A stretch of DNA of 64,000 nt from positions 186,001-250,000 of the forward strand of contig NZ_JAFLNE010000002.1 of NCBI RefSeq assembly GCF_017313225.1, read 5' to 3'. Both the position numbers and the translations under genes were made by a program. The stretch's first letter is position 1. The number at the start of each line of letters is the position of its first letter. The notes beneath the pieces are model-generated. The model had not been told where the DNA came from. It saw only the letters and a list, made by a program, of their open reading frames with translations, and ran no database searches. Positions 25,717 through 34,905 of the stretch are shown here, in pieces. Source of the DNA: Allomuricauda sp. CAU 1633. GTDB taxonomy: Bacteria; Bacteroidota; Bacteroidia; Flavobacteriales; Flavobacteriaceae.

Positions 25717-27690
25717 ATGAAAAAAGGATTACTAGTAGCGGCGGGTCTTTTGGCCCTGATGGGATCGTGCAAGAACGATGCCCCAAAGCAAGAAGAAGTT
25801 GCAGAGGCAAGTGTAAAAGAAGGATACCCCATAGAGGCGATAAACATTAGAAATGTAAAGCTGAAAGATGAATTTTGGTTGCCCATTATTGAAAGGGTTC
25901 AAGAGAAAACCATTGAATTTGCCATTGAAAAATGTAATGAAGAGGGTCGATTTGACAATTTTCTGATTGCTGGGGGTCAAATGGAAGGAGAGACAAAAGG
26001 AGCCATGCCTTTTGATGATACCGATGTTTACAAGATTATTGAAGGTGCATCCAACTCCTTGATTAGTGCACCAAACCCACAATTGGAGACTTTATTGGAT
26101 TCTTTGGTGTCCATTATTAAAGTGGGGCAGGAAAAAGATGGCTATCTCACCACGTGGCGTACCATAAATCCGGCCAAACCACCAGCAACTTGGGTTAAGG
26201 TGGAAGAAGGAGTACGATGGGAATATCTGGCCATGAGCCACGAATTGTATAATGCAGGTCACTTGTTTGAAGCTGCTGCGGTACACTACAAAGCTACCGG
26301 CAAGAAAAATTTCTTGGACATCGCGCTTAAGAATGCCGACCTTATGGTTGAAACTTTTGGGGATGGAGAAGGAAAAATTGCAGCCGTTCCAGGTCACCAG
26401 ATTATTGAGACGGGACTCATTAAATTGTATGAGGTGACCGGCAAGAAAGAATACTTTGATTTGGCCAAATACTTCTTGGATCACAGAGGAGACTCGGAAA
26501 ACCACGAACTTTTCGGACCGTATTCCCAAGATCATTTGCCCGTAACAGAGCAAGATGAGGTGGTGGGCCATGCCGTTCGTGCAGTGTATATGTATGCCGG
26601 GATGACTGACATAGCCGCCATTGAAAAAGATACAGCCTACCTAAAGGCGGTAAATGCCCTGTGGGACAATATGGTCACTAAAAAAATGTATGTTACAGGC
26701 GGTATTGGGGCAAAACATGAAGGCGAAGCTTTTGGTGAAAACTACGAGTTGCCCAATTTAACGGCTTATAACGAGACCTGTGCTTCCATCGGGGATGTGT
26801 ACTGGAACCATAGACTGCACAATCTTACAGGAGAGGTTAAATATTTCGATGTCATTGAAAGAACCTTATATAATGGCCTCATTTCCGGACTATCATTGGA
26901 TGGGGAGAAATTTTTCTATCCCAACGCCTTGGAATCGGATGGAGTTTACAAATTTAACCAAGGAGCTTGTACACGTAAAGATTGGTTCGATTGTTCGTGC
27001 TGTCCAACCAATGTTATCCGTTTTATTCCCGCCATGCCCGGTTTGATCTATTCCAAAACCGATGATACCATATTTGTAAACCTTTATGCGGCCAACGATG
27101 CCACGGTTGATCTTAAAGATCAAACCGTTCAAGTAGGGCAAGAAACTTCATACCCCTGGAATGGAAAAGTGAAACTTACCGTAGATCCTTCTCAAACTGG
27201 TGAATTTACTATGAAGTTTAGGGTTCCCGGATGGGCAAGAAACGAGGTTTTGCCAAGTGATCTGTATCATTATGAGAGCCAAGTGGATGAAAGTAGCTCC
27301 ATTACTATTAACGGAGAAGCTGTTGATGCTGTTGCAGAAAATGGTTATTTCACCCTTACCCGTGAATGGAAAGCTGGCGATGTTGTGAATTTGGAATTCC
27401 CCATGGAAGTTAGAAAAGTTATAGCCAACCCATTGGTGGAAGAAGATCAAGGCAAAATGTCCTTGGAATATGGACCCATTGTATATGCCGTGGAAGAGAT
27501 TGATAACAAAGGAAAATTTGATGATATCAAGTTAACATCAAACGACCAGTTTCAAGTAAAAATGGAATCTGATTTGTTGGGAGGGGTAAGTACCATTTCC
27601 AATGATAACCTAACCGCTATACCATATTTTGTATGGTCCAATAGAGGAATTGGAAAAATGAAGGTGTGGCTTCCTGTAGAAACCAACTAG
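25717..27690 (+). CDS. GH127 beta-L-arabinofuranosidase lipoprotein
   Basis: A 657-residue lipoprotein: signal VAAGLLALMGSC with Cys at residue 18, so it is membrane-anchored in the envelope. The (alpha/alpha)6 barrel has the GH127 zinc-thiolate site: Glu353 and Cys355 in YNETCASIGD, Cys428-Cys429 in WFDCSCCPTNVIRF. A beta-sandwich C-terminus follows (FTMKFRVPGWARNEV, LEFPMEVRKV, LEYGPIVYAVEE). The length and motifs match classical GH127 enzymes such as those that cleave beta-1,2-linked L-arabinofuranosyl disaccharides on hydroxyproline. It starts seven bases after the GH51 stop. It is a different subgroup from the 1018-residue enzyme at 14062, so the two may act on different linkages in the same chain. 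Confidence 0.94.
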   Translation: MKKGLLVAAGLLALMGSCKNDAPKQEEVAEASVKEGYPIEAINIRNVKLKDEFWLPIIERVQEKTIEFAIEKCNEEGRFDNFLIAGGQMEGETKGAMPFDDTDVYKIIEGASNSLISAPNPQLETLLDSLVSIIKVGQEKDGYLTTWRTINPAKPPATWVKVEEGVRWEYLAMSHELYNAGHLFEAAAVHYKATGKKNFLDIALKNADLMVETFGDGEGKIAAVPGHQIIETGLIKLYEVTGKKEYFDLAKYFLDHRGDSENHELFGPYSQDHLPVTEQDEVVGHAVRAVYMYAGMTDIAAIEKDTAYLKAVNALWDNMVTKKMYVTGGIGAKHEGEAFGENYELPNLTAYNETCASIGDVYWNHRLHNLTGEVKYFDVIERTLYNGLISGLSLDGEKFFYPNALESDGVYKFNQGACTRKDWFDCSCCPTNVIRFIPAMPGLIYSKTDDTIFVNLYAANDATVDLKDQTVQVGQETSYPWNGKVKLTVDPSQTGEFTMKFRVPGWARNEVLPSDLYHYESQVDESSSITINGEAVDAVAENGYFTLTREWKAGDVVNLEFPMEVRKVIANPLVEEDQGKMSLEYGPIVYAVEEIDNKGKFDDIKLTSNDQFQVKMESDLLGGVSTISNDNLTAIPYFVWSNRGIGKMKVWLPVETN

Positions 27691-27704
27691 TAAATAAAGG
27701 AACA

Positions 27705-29726
27705 ATGAAGAGGCTTTTAATGAAGCATTATTTTTTGGGATTGACCTTGATCCTAGGGCTTTTCTCCTGTAAAACGGAGAAAAAGGATTCTGTTGAAGAT
27801 TCCACAGTTGCAAACCGTGACCTAGTTGTTGATTTAGGCAAAACCGGAATCAAGATTCAGCCTACCATGTATGGGATTTTCTTTGAGGACATCAACTTTG
27901 CGGCAGATGGAGGTCTTTACGCAGAATTGACAAAGAATCGCTCCTTTGAGTTTACCTTGCCAAAAACAGGCTGGGTTGAGCCCAACAGCGACAGACACTC
28001 CTATAATGCCGAATCGGGGATTCTAAATATTGTGAAATATGCTGGTGAAACCAACAACCATAATTACGCTCGGGTTACGGTCAACAATGATGAAGGTTAT
28101 GTATTGATCAATGAAGGCTTCCGAGGCATGGGGGTAAAAGAAGGTGCCCAATATGATTTTTCAATAGACGTTGCTAGACATTCAGGCGATATTCAAAAAA
28201 TAAACCTTCAAGTGGTTGATTCCCTAGATCAGGTATTGGGAGAAACTTCCATCAGTCCAGATAGTGATTCGTGGAAGACCTATGAATCCAGTTTCACCGT
28301 AAGCACTTCAGAAATGAAGGCTAAAGTAAAAATCACTTTCGAAGGTACGGGAGAGATAGATTTGGATATGATTTCGCTTTTCCCCCAAGACACTTGGAAG
28401 GGACGAAAAAAAGGACTCCGTAAAGATTTAGTCCAGCTATTGGATGATTTGGACCCTGGATTTCTGCGTTTTCCGGGAGGGTGTATAGTGGAAGGCCGAA
28501 CCTTGGCCAGACGCTATCAGTGGAAAAAAACGGTGGGTGATGTGGAAGATCGTGAGATTTTGGTGAACCGATGGAACACAGAGTTCGGTCATAGGCCCAC
28601 CCCGGATTACTATCAGAGTTTTGGTTTGGGATTTTTTGAATATTTCCAACTATCAGAAGATATGGGTGCCGAACCGCTTCCCATTTTGGGATGTGGTATT
28701 GCTTGCCAGTTTAACACAGGAGAGTTGGTGCCATTGGATGAATTAGATCCTTATGTACAAGATGCATTGGATCTTATTGAATTTGCCAATGGCGATACCA
28801 ATACCGCTTGGGGTAAGGTTAGGGCCGATATGGGGCATCCAGAACCTTTCAACATGAAGTACATCGGTATAGGAAATGAACAATGGGGACCTGCTTACAT
28901 TGAACGTTACGCCATTTTTGAAAAGGCACTCAAAGAGCAATATCCAGAAATCATCATTGTTTCAGGAAGTGGCCCTTTCCCTGATGGCGATTATTTTGAA
29001 TACGGATGGGAACAACTTAAAGAAATGAATGCTGAGATTGTGGATGAACACTATTACCGTCCTCCACAATGGTTCCGGGACAATGCAACAAGATATGACA
29101 GCTATGACCGAAATGGGCCCAAGGTCTTTGCAGGTGAATATGCTGCGCAAAGCGTGGCCATTGCAAGTCCTGATAATGAAAACAATTGGGATTGTGCTCT
29201 GTCCGAAGCCGCTTTTATGACGGGATTGGAACGTAATGCCGAAGTGGTACACCTCACTTCGTATGCGCCATTAATGGCACATGCCGATGCATGGCAATGG
29301 ACTCCCGACATGATTTGGTTCAACAATTTGGAATCCTATGGCACGGCCAATTATCAAGTCCAAAAAGTGTATGCCACAAATGCAGGAACAGATCTGTTGG
29401 AAATATCGGAAGACGGAAAATCCTTGACAGGTCAAGATGGCTTGTATGCCAGTGCCGTTAAGGACGCCAATACAGGTGAGCTCATTCTAAAGATTGCGAA
29501 CACTGAATCACATCCACAAGCATTGAAGCTTACTACCCATAATGGAAATCTGGGTGAGACAGGAACAATGCTTACCCTTCAAAGCAACAATTTACAAGCG
29601 GTAAACTCATTTGAATCTCCTGACTTGATAAGCCCAAAAGAAAGTACCTTTGAGGCTAGTGCTGAGGTAATTGAGGTTACTGTTGAACCCTATTCAATGA
29701 ATGTCTTAAAAATTAAAATACAGTAA
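27705..29726 (+). CDS. GH51 alpha-L-arabinofuranosidase lipoprotein with N-terminal CBM-like domain
   Basis: ATG 27705, preceded by AAAGGA, is preferred over an upstream in-frame start inside the previous gene. The ~673-residue product has a lipoprotein signal (GLTLILGLFSC). The N-terminal part (YGIFFEDINFAADGGLYAE) is interrupted by a jelly-roll carbohydrate-binding-like domain (about 120-230), followed by the catalytic barrel with FLRFPGGCIVEG, acid/base Glu392 in GIGNEQWGPAY and nucleophile Glu478 in VFAGEYAAQSV. This is the long GH51 subtype, different from the compact enzyme at 24159, so the two probably have different linkage or chain-length preferences. It is tightly spaced in the arabinose operon. 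Confidence 0.93.
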   Translation: MKRLLMKHYFLGLTLILGLFSCKTEKKDSVEDSTVANRDLVVDLGKTGIKIQPTMYGIFFEDINFAADGGLYAELTKNRSFEFTLPKTGWVEPNSDRHSYNAESGILNIVKYAGETNNHNYARVTVNNDEGYVLINEGFRGMGVKEGAQYDFSIDVARHSGDIQKINLQVVDSLDQVLGETSISPDSDSWKTYESSFTVSTSEMKAKVKITFEGTGEIDLDMISLFPQDTWKGRKKGLRKDLVQLLDDLDPGFLRFPGGCIVEGRTLARRYQWKKTVGDVEDREILVNRWNTEFGHRPTPDYYQSFGLGFFEYFQLSEDMGAEPLPILGCGIACQFNTGELVPLDELDPYVQDALDLIEFANGDTNTAWGKVRADMGHPEPFNMKYIGIGNEQWGPAYIERYAIFEKALKEQYPEIIIVSGSGPFPDGDYFEYGWEQLKEMNAEIVDEHYYRPPQWFRDNATRYDSYDRNGPKVFAGEYAAQSVAIASPDNENNWDCALSEAAFMTGLERNAEVVHLTSYAPLMAHADAWQWTPDMIWFNNLESYGTANYQVQKVYATNAGTDLLEISEDGKSLTGQDGLYASAVKDANTGELILKIANTESHPQALKLTTHNGNLGETGTMLTLQSNNLQAVNSFESPDLISPKESTFEASAEVIEVTVEPYSMNVLKIKIQ

Positions 29727-29773
29727 AATAAAGTTTTTTGGGTCAAAAAGATACCCAGACACTAACCAACACA

Positions 29774-31450
29774 ATGAAAAAGTACGTAATAGGATTGGAT
29801 TATGGTTCCGACTCGGTTAGAGCGGTTTTGATTGATACGGAAAATGGAGCGGAGTTGGCCTCAGAGGTCTTTTGGTATCCGCGCTGGAAAGAACAAAAAT
29901 ATTGCAAACCTGGTATCAACCAGTTTAGGCAGCATCCCCTAGATCATATTGAAGGTTTGGAACATACCATAAAAGCGGTGGTATCGCAAAGTGGTGTAAA
30001 CCCAGAAACGGTTTTGGGAATTTGTATAGATACTACAGGTTCGTCGCCCATGCCTTTGACAAAAGATGGAACGCCTTTGGCCTTGGTCGAAGGATTTGAG
30101 GAAAACCCCAATGCCATGATGGTATTATGGAAAGACCACACTGCCGTAAAAGAAGCCAATGAGATCAATGAATTGGCCAGAAGCTGGGGCGGTGAGGATT
30201 ATACCAAATTTGAAGGTGGTATTTACTCCTCCGAATGGTTCTGGGCCAAGATTCTTCATGTGGCCCGAGAAGATAAAAGTGTTGTTGAGGCCACCCACAC
30301 ATGGATGGAACATTGTGATTTCATCACCTATTTGTTGGCCGACAACAAAGACTTAGAAACATTCAAGAGAAGCAGATGCGCTGCTGGCCATAAAGCTATG
30401 TGGCATGAAAGCTGGGGTGGATTGCCATCCCAAGAGTTTTTGTCCAAGCTGGACCCCTATTTGGCATCCCTTCGGGATAAATTGTATGATGAAACCTATA
30501 CGTCCAACGAGATTGCAGGTCATTTGAATGAAGAATGGGCCAGTAAATTGGGACTTACCACCAATACCGTACTGGCTGTAGGAACCTTTGATGCCCATGC
30601 CGGAGCAGTGGGGGCCAAAGTGGACCACCATGCCCTTGTTCGGGTGATGGGTACTTCCACTTGTGATATCATGGTATCTACCCACAATGCAGTAGGCGAT
30701 AAAACCGTGAAAGGAATTTGTGGACAGGTTGATGGCTCCGTAATTCCCGGGTTGATGGGATTGGAAGCAGGTCAGTCCGCTTTTGGGGATGTGTTGGCGT
30801 GGTTTAAAAATGTCTTGTCTTGGCCGTTGGATCATTTGGTGATGAAGTCATCCGTTTTGTCCGATGAGCAGAAGAAACAATTGCAAGAAGAAGTTGAAGC
30901 CAAGTTAATTCGGACTTTAGCGGAACAAGCTGAGGCAATTCCACTTTCAGAAGTGGTGCCCATGGCGTTGGATTGGGTCAACGGAAGAAGAACTCCTGAT
31001 GCCAACCAAGAGTTGAAGAGTGCCATCACCGGAATCTCATTGGGAACAAAAGCGCCCCATATTTTCAAAGCGCTGGTCAATGCCATCTGTTTTGGATCTA
31101 AAATGATCGTAGACCGATTTGAGGAAGAAGGCGTAAAGATTGAATCCGTAATCGGTATTGGAGGTGTGGCCCGAAAGTCACCCTTTATCATGCAAACCTT
31201 GGCCAATGTGTTGAACATGCCAATCAAAGTAGCCGAATCTGACCAAGCACCTGCTTTGGGCGCTGCTATTTATGCGGCTACCGCAGCTGGGGTTTATGAA
31301 TCTGTAATTGATGCAAGCAAGGTGATGGGCAGTGAATTTGAAGCGGAGTATTTCCCGCAGGCTTCTCAAGTGGAAACCTATGCCAAATTGATGGAGTCCT
31401 ACAAAGCACTCGGTCAATTTGTAGAAGAACAAACAAACAAAAAAGCTTAA
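29774..31450 (+). CDS. araB: Ribulokinase
   Basis: ATG 29774 (MKKYVIGLDYGSDSVRAVLI) is the correct start; 12 extra codons upstream are non-conserved. The ~558-residue FGGY-family kinase has the N-terminal phosphate-binding motif IGLDYGSDS, a mid-protein GTFDAHAGAVGAK and GTSTCDIMV, and the C-terminal ATP-binding GIGGVARKSPFIMQTLANV and PALGAAIYAA. The length fits ribulokinase rather than shorter xylulokinases. It phosphorylates L-ribulose to L-ribulose 5-phosphate in the cytoplasm, the second step of the isomerase pathway. The order araB-araD-araA with no gaps over 50 bases is typical of Bacteroidetes. Confidence 0.96.
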   Translation: MKKYVIGLDYGSDSVRAVLIDTENGAELASEVFWYPRWKEQKYCKPGINQFRQHPLDHIEGLEHTIKAVVSQSGVNPETVLGICIDTTGSSPMPLTKDGTPLALVEGFEENPNAMMVLWKDHTAVKEANEINELARSWGGEDYTKFEGGIYSSEWFWAKILHVAREDKSVVEATHTWMEHCDFITYLLADNKDLETFKRSRCAAGHKAMWHESWGGLPSQEFLSKLDPYLASLRDKLYDETYTSNEIAGHLNEEWASKLGLTTNTVLAVGTFDAHAGAVGAKVDHHALVRVMGTSTCDIMVSTHNAVGDKTVKGICGQVDGSVIPGLMGLEAGQSAFGDVLAWFKNVLSWPLDHLVMKSSVLSDEQKKQLQEEVEAKLIRTLAEQAEAIPLSEVVPMALDWVNGRRTPDANQELKSAITGISLGTKAPHIFKALVNAICFGSKMIVDRFEEEGVKIESVIGIGGVARKSPFIMQTLANVLNMPIKVAESDQAPALGAAIYAATAAGVYESVIDASKVMGSEFEAEYFPQASQVETYAKLMESYKALGQFVEEQTNKKA

Positions 31451-31451
31451 A

Positions 31452-32150
31452 ATGTCAAAATATAAGTCGCTGAAAGAAGAATGTTACGAGGCCAATATGG
31501 AGCTCAATGCCCTAGGTCTTGTCATCTATACGTTTGGCAATGTAAGTGCAGTAGATAGGGACAATGGTGTTTTTGCCATTAAACCCAGTGGTGTGCCCTA
31601 CAAGAAATTGAAACCATCGGACATGGTGATTTTGGACTATGATAATGTTATTGTGGAGGGCGATTTACGGCCTTCGTCCGATACCAAAACCCACAGTTAC
31701 CTCTATAAAAACTGGGAAAATATTGGAGGGGTTGCCCATACCCATGCTATGTATTCGGTTTCTTGGGCGCAGGCCCAAAGGGATATTCCCATTTTTGGAA
31801 CCACACATGCGGACCATCTTACCCAAGACATCCCATGTGCCGCACCCATGGCCGATGATTTAATAGAAGGCAATTATGAGCATAATACTGGAATCCAGAT
31901 TCTGGATTGTTTTTCATCCCGAAACTTGGATTACAATGAAGTGGAAATGGTTCTGATAGGGAACCACGGTCCTTTTGCCTGGGGCAAAAACGCGGCTAAG
32001 GCCGTGTACAACACTAAAGTGTTGGAGACCGTGGCAGAGATGGCCTATTTAACACTTCAGATAAATCCCAATGCCCCAAGATTAAAAGACTCTTTAATAA
32101 AAAAACATTACGAACGTAAGCATGGCAAAAACGCCTATTACGGTCAATGA
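31452..32150 (+). CDS. araD: L-ribulose-5-phosphate 4-epimerase
   Basis: A 232-residue class II aldolase/adducin-fold enzyme. Visible marks: TFGNVSAVDRD, FAIKPSGVPYKKL, SSDTKTHSYLYK and the zinc-binding HTHAMYSVSWAQAQ followed by GTTHADH, then NHGPFAWGK and a C-terminal HYERKHG. It converts L-ribulose 5-phosphate to D-xylulose 5-phosphate. The start is one base after the araB stop, so the pair is translationally coupled. Confidence 0.96.
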   Translation: MSKYKSLKEECYEANMELNALGLVIYTFGNVSAVDRDNGVFAIKPSGVPYKKLKPSDMVILDYDNVIVEGDLRPSSDTKTHSYLYKNWENIGGVAHTHAMYSVSWAQAQRDIPIFGTTHADHLTQDIPCAAPMADDLIEGNYEHNTGIQILDCFSSRNLDYNEVEMVLIGNHGPFAWGKNAAKAVYNTKVLETVAEMAYLTLQINPNAPRLKDSLIKKHYERKHGKNAYYGQ

Positions 32151-32169
32151 CCAATCAATAAGTAGATAA

Positions 32170-33675
32170 ATGAAAATAGCTGAAAAGGAGATTTGGTTTG
32201 TAACAGGAAGCCAACATTTGTATGGCCCTGAAACACTGAAACAAGTGGCTACCAACTCAAAAAATATTGTAGATGGATTAAATGGATCTGGGAATTTGCC
32301 CATTTCGTTAGTTTTTAAACCCGTGGTGACCACTCCAGATGAAATTACCGCTGTGTGTAGAGAAGCCAGTAATGATGTCAACTGTATCGGTGTTGTGGCA
32401 TGGATGCACACCTTCTCCCCATCAAAAATGTGGATAGCTGGACTTACCGTTTTGAGTAAACCGTTATGCCATCTTCACACCCAGTTCAATGCAGAAATTC
32501 CATGGGATACCATTGATATGGACTTCATGAACTTGAACCAATCTGCCCACGGAGACCGGGAATTCGGTTTTATGATGACCCGTATGCGCAAAAAGCGCAA
32601 GGTTGTGGTAGGACATTGGAAAGATGCGCGCGTGCAGCAAAAACTGGCCGTGTGGTCCCGAGTTGCTTTGGGTAGCCATGAGCTTCAGAATATGAAAGTG
32701 GCCCGTATTGGGGACAACATGCGTGAGGTGGCCGTTACCGAAGGCGACAAAGTAGCCGCTCAAATGCGTTTTGGAGTAGCCGTGAATGGATATGATTCTT
32801 CAGACATCACTAAAATCATCGATACATTAGATCAGAAATCTATTGACCAATTGCTTGAAGAATACGAGTCAAACTATACGTTGACGGATGCCCTTAAAAA
32901 AGGAGGTGTCCAACGGGAATCTTTGGTAGAGTCCGCCAAGATAGAATTGGCGCTTCGTACGTTTTTGGAAGATGGAGGATTTAAAGCCTTTACCGATACC
33001 TTTGAAAATCTTGGCGTTTTACGTCAATTACCTGGCTTGGCCGTTCAACGTTTAATGGCAGATGGCTACGGTTTTGGAGGTGAAGGTGATTGGAAGACTG
33101 CTGCCATGGTCAGCGCCATGAAAGTAATGGCCAAAGGATTGGAAGGAGGTACTTCATTCATGGAGGACTACACCTACCACTTCACCCCGGAAAAGGATTA
33201 TGTATTGGGATCACACATGTTGGAGATTTGCCCATCCATCGCTAGCGGAAAACCTTCCTGTGAAGTTCACCCTTTAGGAATTGGAGGTAAGGAAGACCCC
33301 GTACGTTTGGTGTTCAACTCACCAGCTGGAGATGCATTGAACGCTTCCTTGGTGGACATGGGAAATCGTTTCCGTTTGATTGTAAATGAAGTGGAAGCTA
33401 TTGAACCTATGGCAGATTTACCTAAATTGCCTGTTGCCAGGGTACTTTGGGATGCAAAACCCAATTTGGATGTGGCCGCCACGGCTTGGATTTTGGCAGG
33501 TGGCGCGCACCATACGGTGTACACACAAGCATTGACCACAGAATATATGGAAGATTTTGCCGATATTTTTGGTATTGAACTTTTGGTAATTGATGCTGAA
33601 ACGCGAATTAGAAGTTTCAAAGATCAGATTCATGCCAATGAAGCCTATTACCATTTGTTTCAACATAATATGTAG
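32170..33675 (+). CDS. araA: L-arabinose isomerase
   Basis: A 501-residue cytoplasmic enzyme starting [18 protein letters not shown], as in AraA. Conserved segments include [54 protein letters not shown] and [14 protein letters not shown]; the last contains metal-binding His residues and the Glu ligands lie in the central blocks. It isomerises L-arabinose to L-ribulose, the entry step of the pathway. It closes the araBDA set and is followed by the mutarotase and the symporter. Confidence 0.97.
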   Translation: MKIAEKEIWFVTGSQHLYGPETLKQVATNSKNIVDGLNGSGNLPISLVFKPVVTTPDEITAVCREASNDVNCIGVVAWMHTFSPSKMWIAGLTVLSKPLCHLHTQFNAEIPWDTIDMDFMNLNQSAHGDREFGFMMTRMRKKRKVVVGHWKDARVQQKLAVWSRVALGSHELQNMKVARIGDNMREVAVTEGDKVAAQMRFGVAVNGYDSSDITKIIDTLDQKSIDQLLEEYESNYTLTDALKKGGVQRESLVESAKIELALRTFLEDGGFKAFTDTFENLGVLRQLPGLAVQRLMADGYGFGGEGDWKTAAMVSAMKVMAKGLEGGTSFMEDYTYHFTPEKDYVLGSHMLEICPSIASGKPSCEVHPLGIGGKEDPVRLVFNSPAGDALNASLVDMGNRFRLIVNEVEAIEPMADLPKLPVARVLWDAKPNLDVAATAWILAGGAHHTVYTQALTTEYMEDFADIFGIELLVIDAETRIRSFKDQIHANEAYYHLFQHNM

Positions 33676-33711
33676 CACAAAAATTAAAATTAACTGAACT
33701 AACTAAAAAGG

Positions 33712-34896
33712 ATGAAGACAATTAAAGCTTCTTTACTATTTTTTGTTTTTCTTGCAGCCCTCTTTAATTCGGGGTGTAAGGAAACTAAAAAAGAAAACCA
33801 ATCTGAACAGGAAATGGTGAATACGAAATCAGAAAAAAACCATATCGAGAAAAGTGCCTTCGGTGAAATGCCCGATGGTCAACAAGTAGACAAATATACA
33901 TTGACCAATGAGAACGGAATGGAAATAGATGTTATCACCTACGGTGGTATCATCACTCGATGGACTGCACCAGATAAAGATGGAAATTATGAAGATGTGG
34001 TACTCGGTTTTAACAATTTGGACTCTTATTTTGGTGATGTTCCCTATTTCGGAGCTTTAATTGGACGTTACGGCAACCGAATTGCCAATGGCCAGTTCTC
34101 ATTGGATGGCGAAACCTATACTTTGGCCAAAAACAATGGACCAAACCATTTGCATGGAGGAGTCATAGGGTTTGACAAAAAGGTCTGGAAAGCTGAACCG
34201 GAGAGCACAGATGATGGTGCCGTTTTAGTGCTTACCTGTACCAGTGCCGATGGTGAAGAAGGGTATCCCGGCAAACTTGATGTAAAAGTAACCTATACTT
34301 TGACTGGCGACAATGAATTGGATATTCAATATGAAGCGGTAACGGACAAACCCACCGTAGTGAACCTTACCCAACATACCTATTTCAATCTTTCTGGAGA
34401 TTTTTCGAAAGATATTTTAGACAATGAGGTTACCTTGAATGCTTCGGCATATCTGCCTGTGGATGCAGGATTGATTCCCACAGGTGAACTTCGTCCTGTG
34501 GCAGGAACTCCATTTGATTTCACTGAACCGAAAGCTGTTGGACAAGAAATCAATGCGGAGAATGAGCAGATTAAAAGAGGCGGGGGTTACGACCACTGCT
34601 GGGTATTGAATGAAACCGAAGGTGATTTTGGTTTCGCAGCCTCTGCGTATCATCCGGGAACTGGCAGATTGTTGGAAGTCTTTACTGATGAGCCAGCTAT
34701 ACAATTCTATACTGGAAATTTCTTGGACGGTAGCTTGACTTCAAAAAATGGAGGAACTTATGGACACCGTTCTGGACTTTGTTTGGAGACCCAACACTAC
34801 CCAGATTCTCCAAATCAGGAGGCATTTCCATCAACAAGACTGAATCCTGGGGAGACCTATACCTCCCACACCAGTTTTAAATTCTCAACCAAATAA
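33712..34896 (+). CDS. galM: Aldose 1-epimerase (mutarotase) lipoprotein
   Basis: A 394-residue protein with a lipoprotein signal (VFLAALFNSGC). The galactose-mutarotase fold is recognised by YGGIITRWTAPDKDG, GRYGNRIANGQFSLDG, NGPNHLHGG, the substrate-binding TQHTYFNLSG and catalytic Glu in LCLETQHYPDSPNQ. It interconverts sugar anomers in the periplasm or at the outer membrane, here presumably the alpha and beta forms of L-arabinose released by the arabinofuranosidases before uptake. Position between araA and the symporter supports this. Confidence 0.93.
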   Translation: MKTIKASLLFFVFLAALFNSGCKETKKENQSEQEMVNTKSEKNHIEKSAFGEMPDGQQVDKYTLTNENGMEIDVITYGGIITRWTAPDKDGNYEDVVLGFNNLDSYFGDVPYFGALIGRYGNRIANGQFSLDGETYTLAKNNGPNHLHGGVIGFDKKVWKAEPESTDDGAVLVLTCTSADGEEGYPGKLDVKVTYTLTGDNELDIQYEAVTDKPTVVNLTQHTYFNLSGDFSKDILDNEVTLNASAYLPVDAGLIPTGELRPVAGTPFDFTEPKAVGQEINAENEQIKRGGGYDHCWVLNETEGDFGFAASAYHPGTGRLLEVFTDEPAIQFYTGNFLDGSLTSKNGGTYGHRSGLCLETQHYPDSPNQEAFPSTRLNPGETYTSHTSFKFSTK

Positions 34897-34905
34897 GACA
34901 CCACC

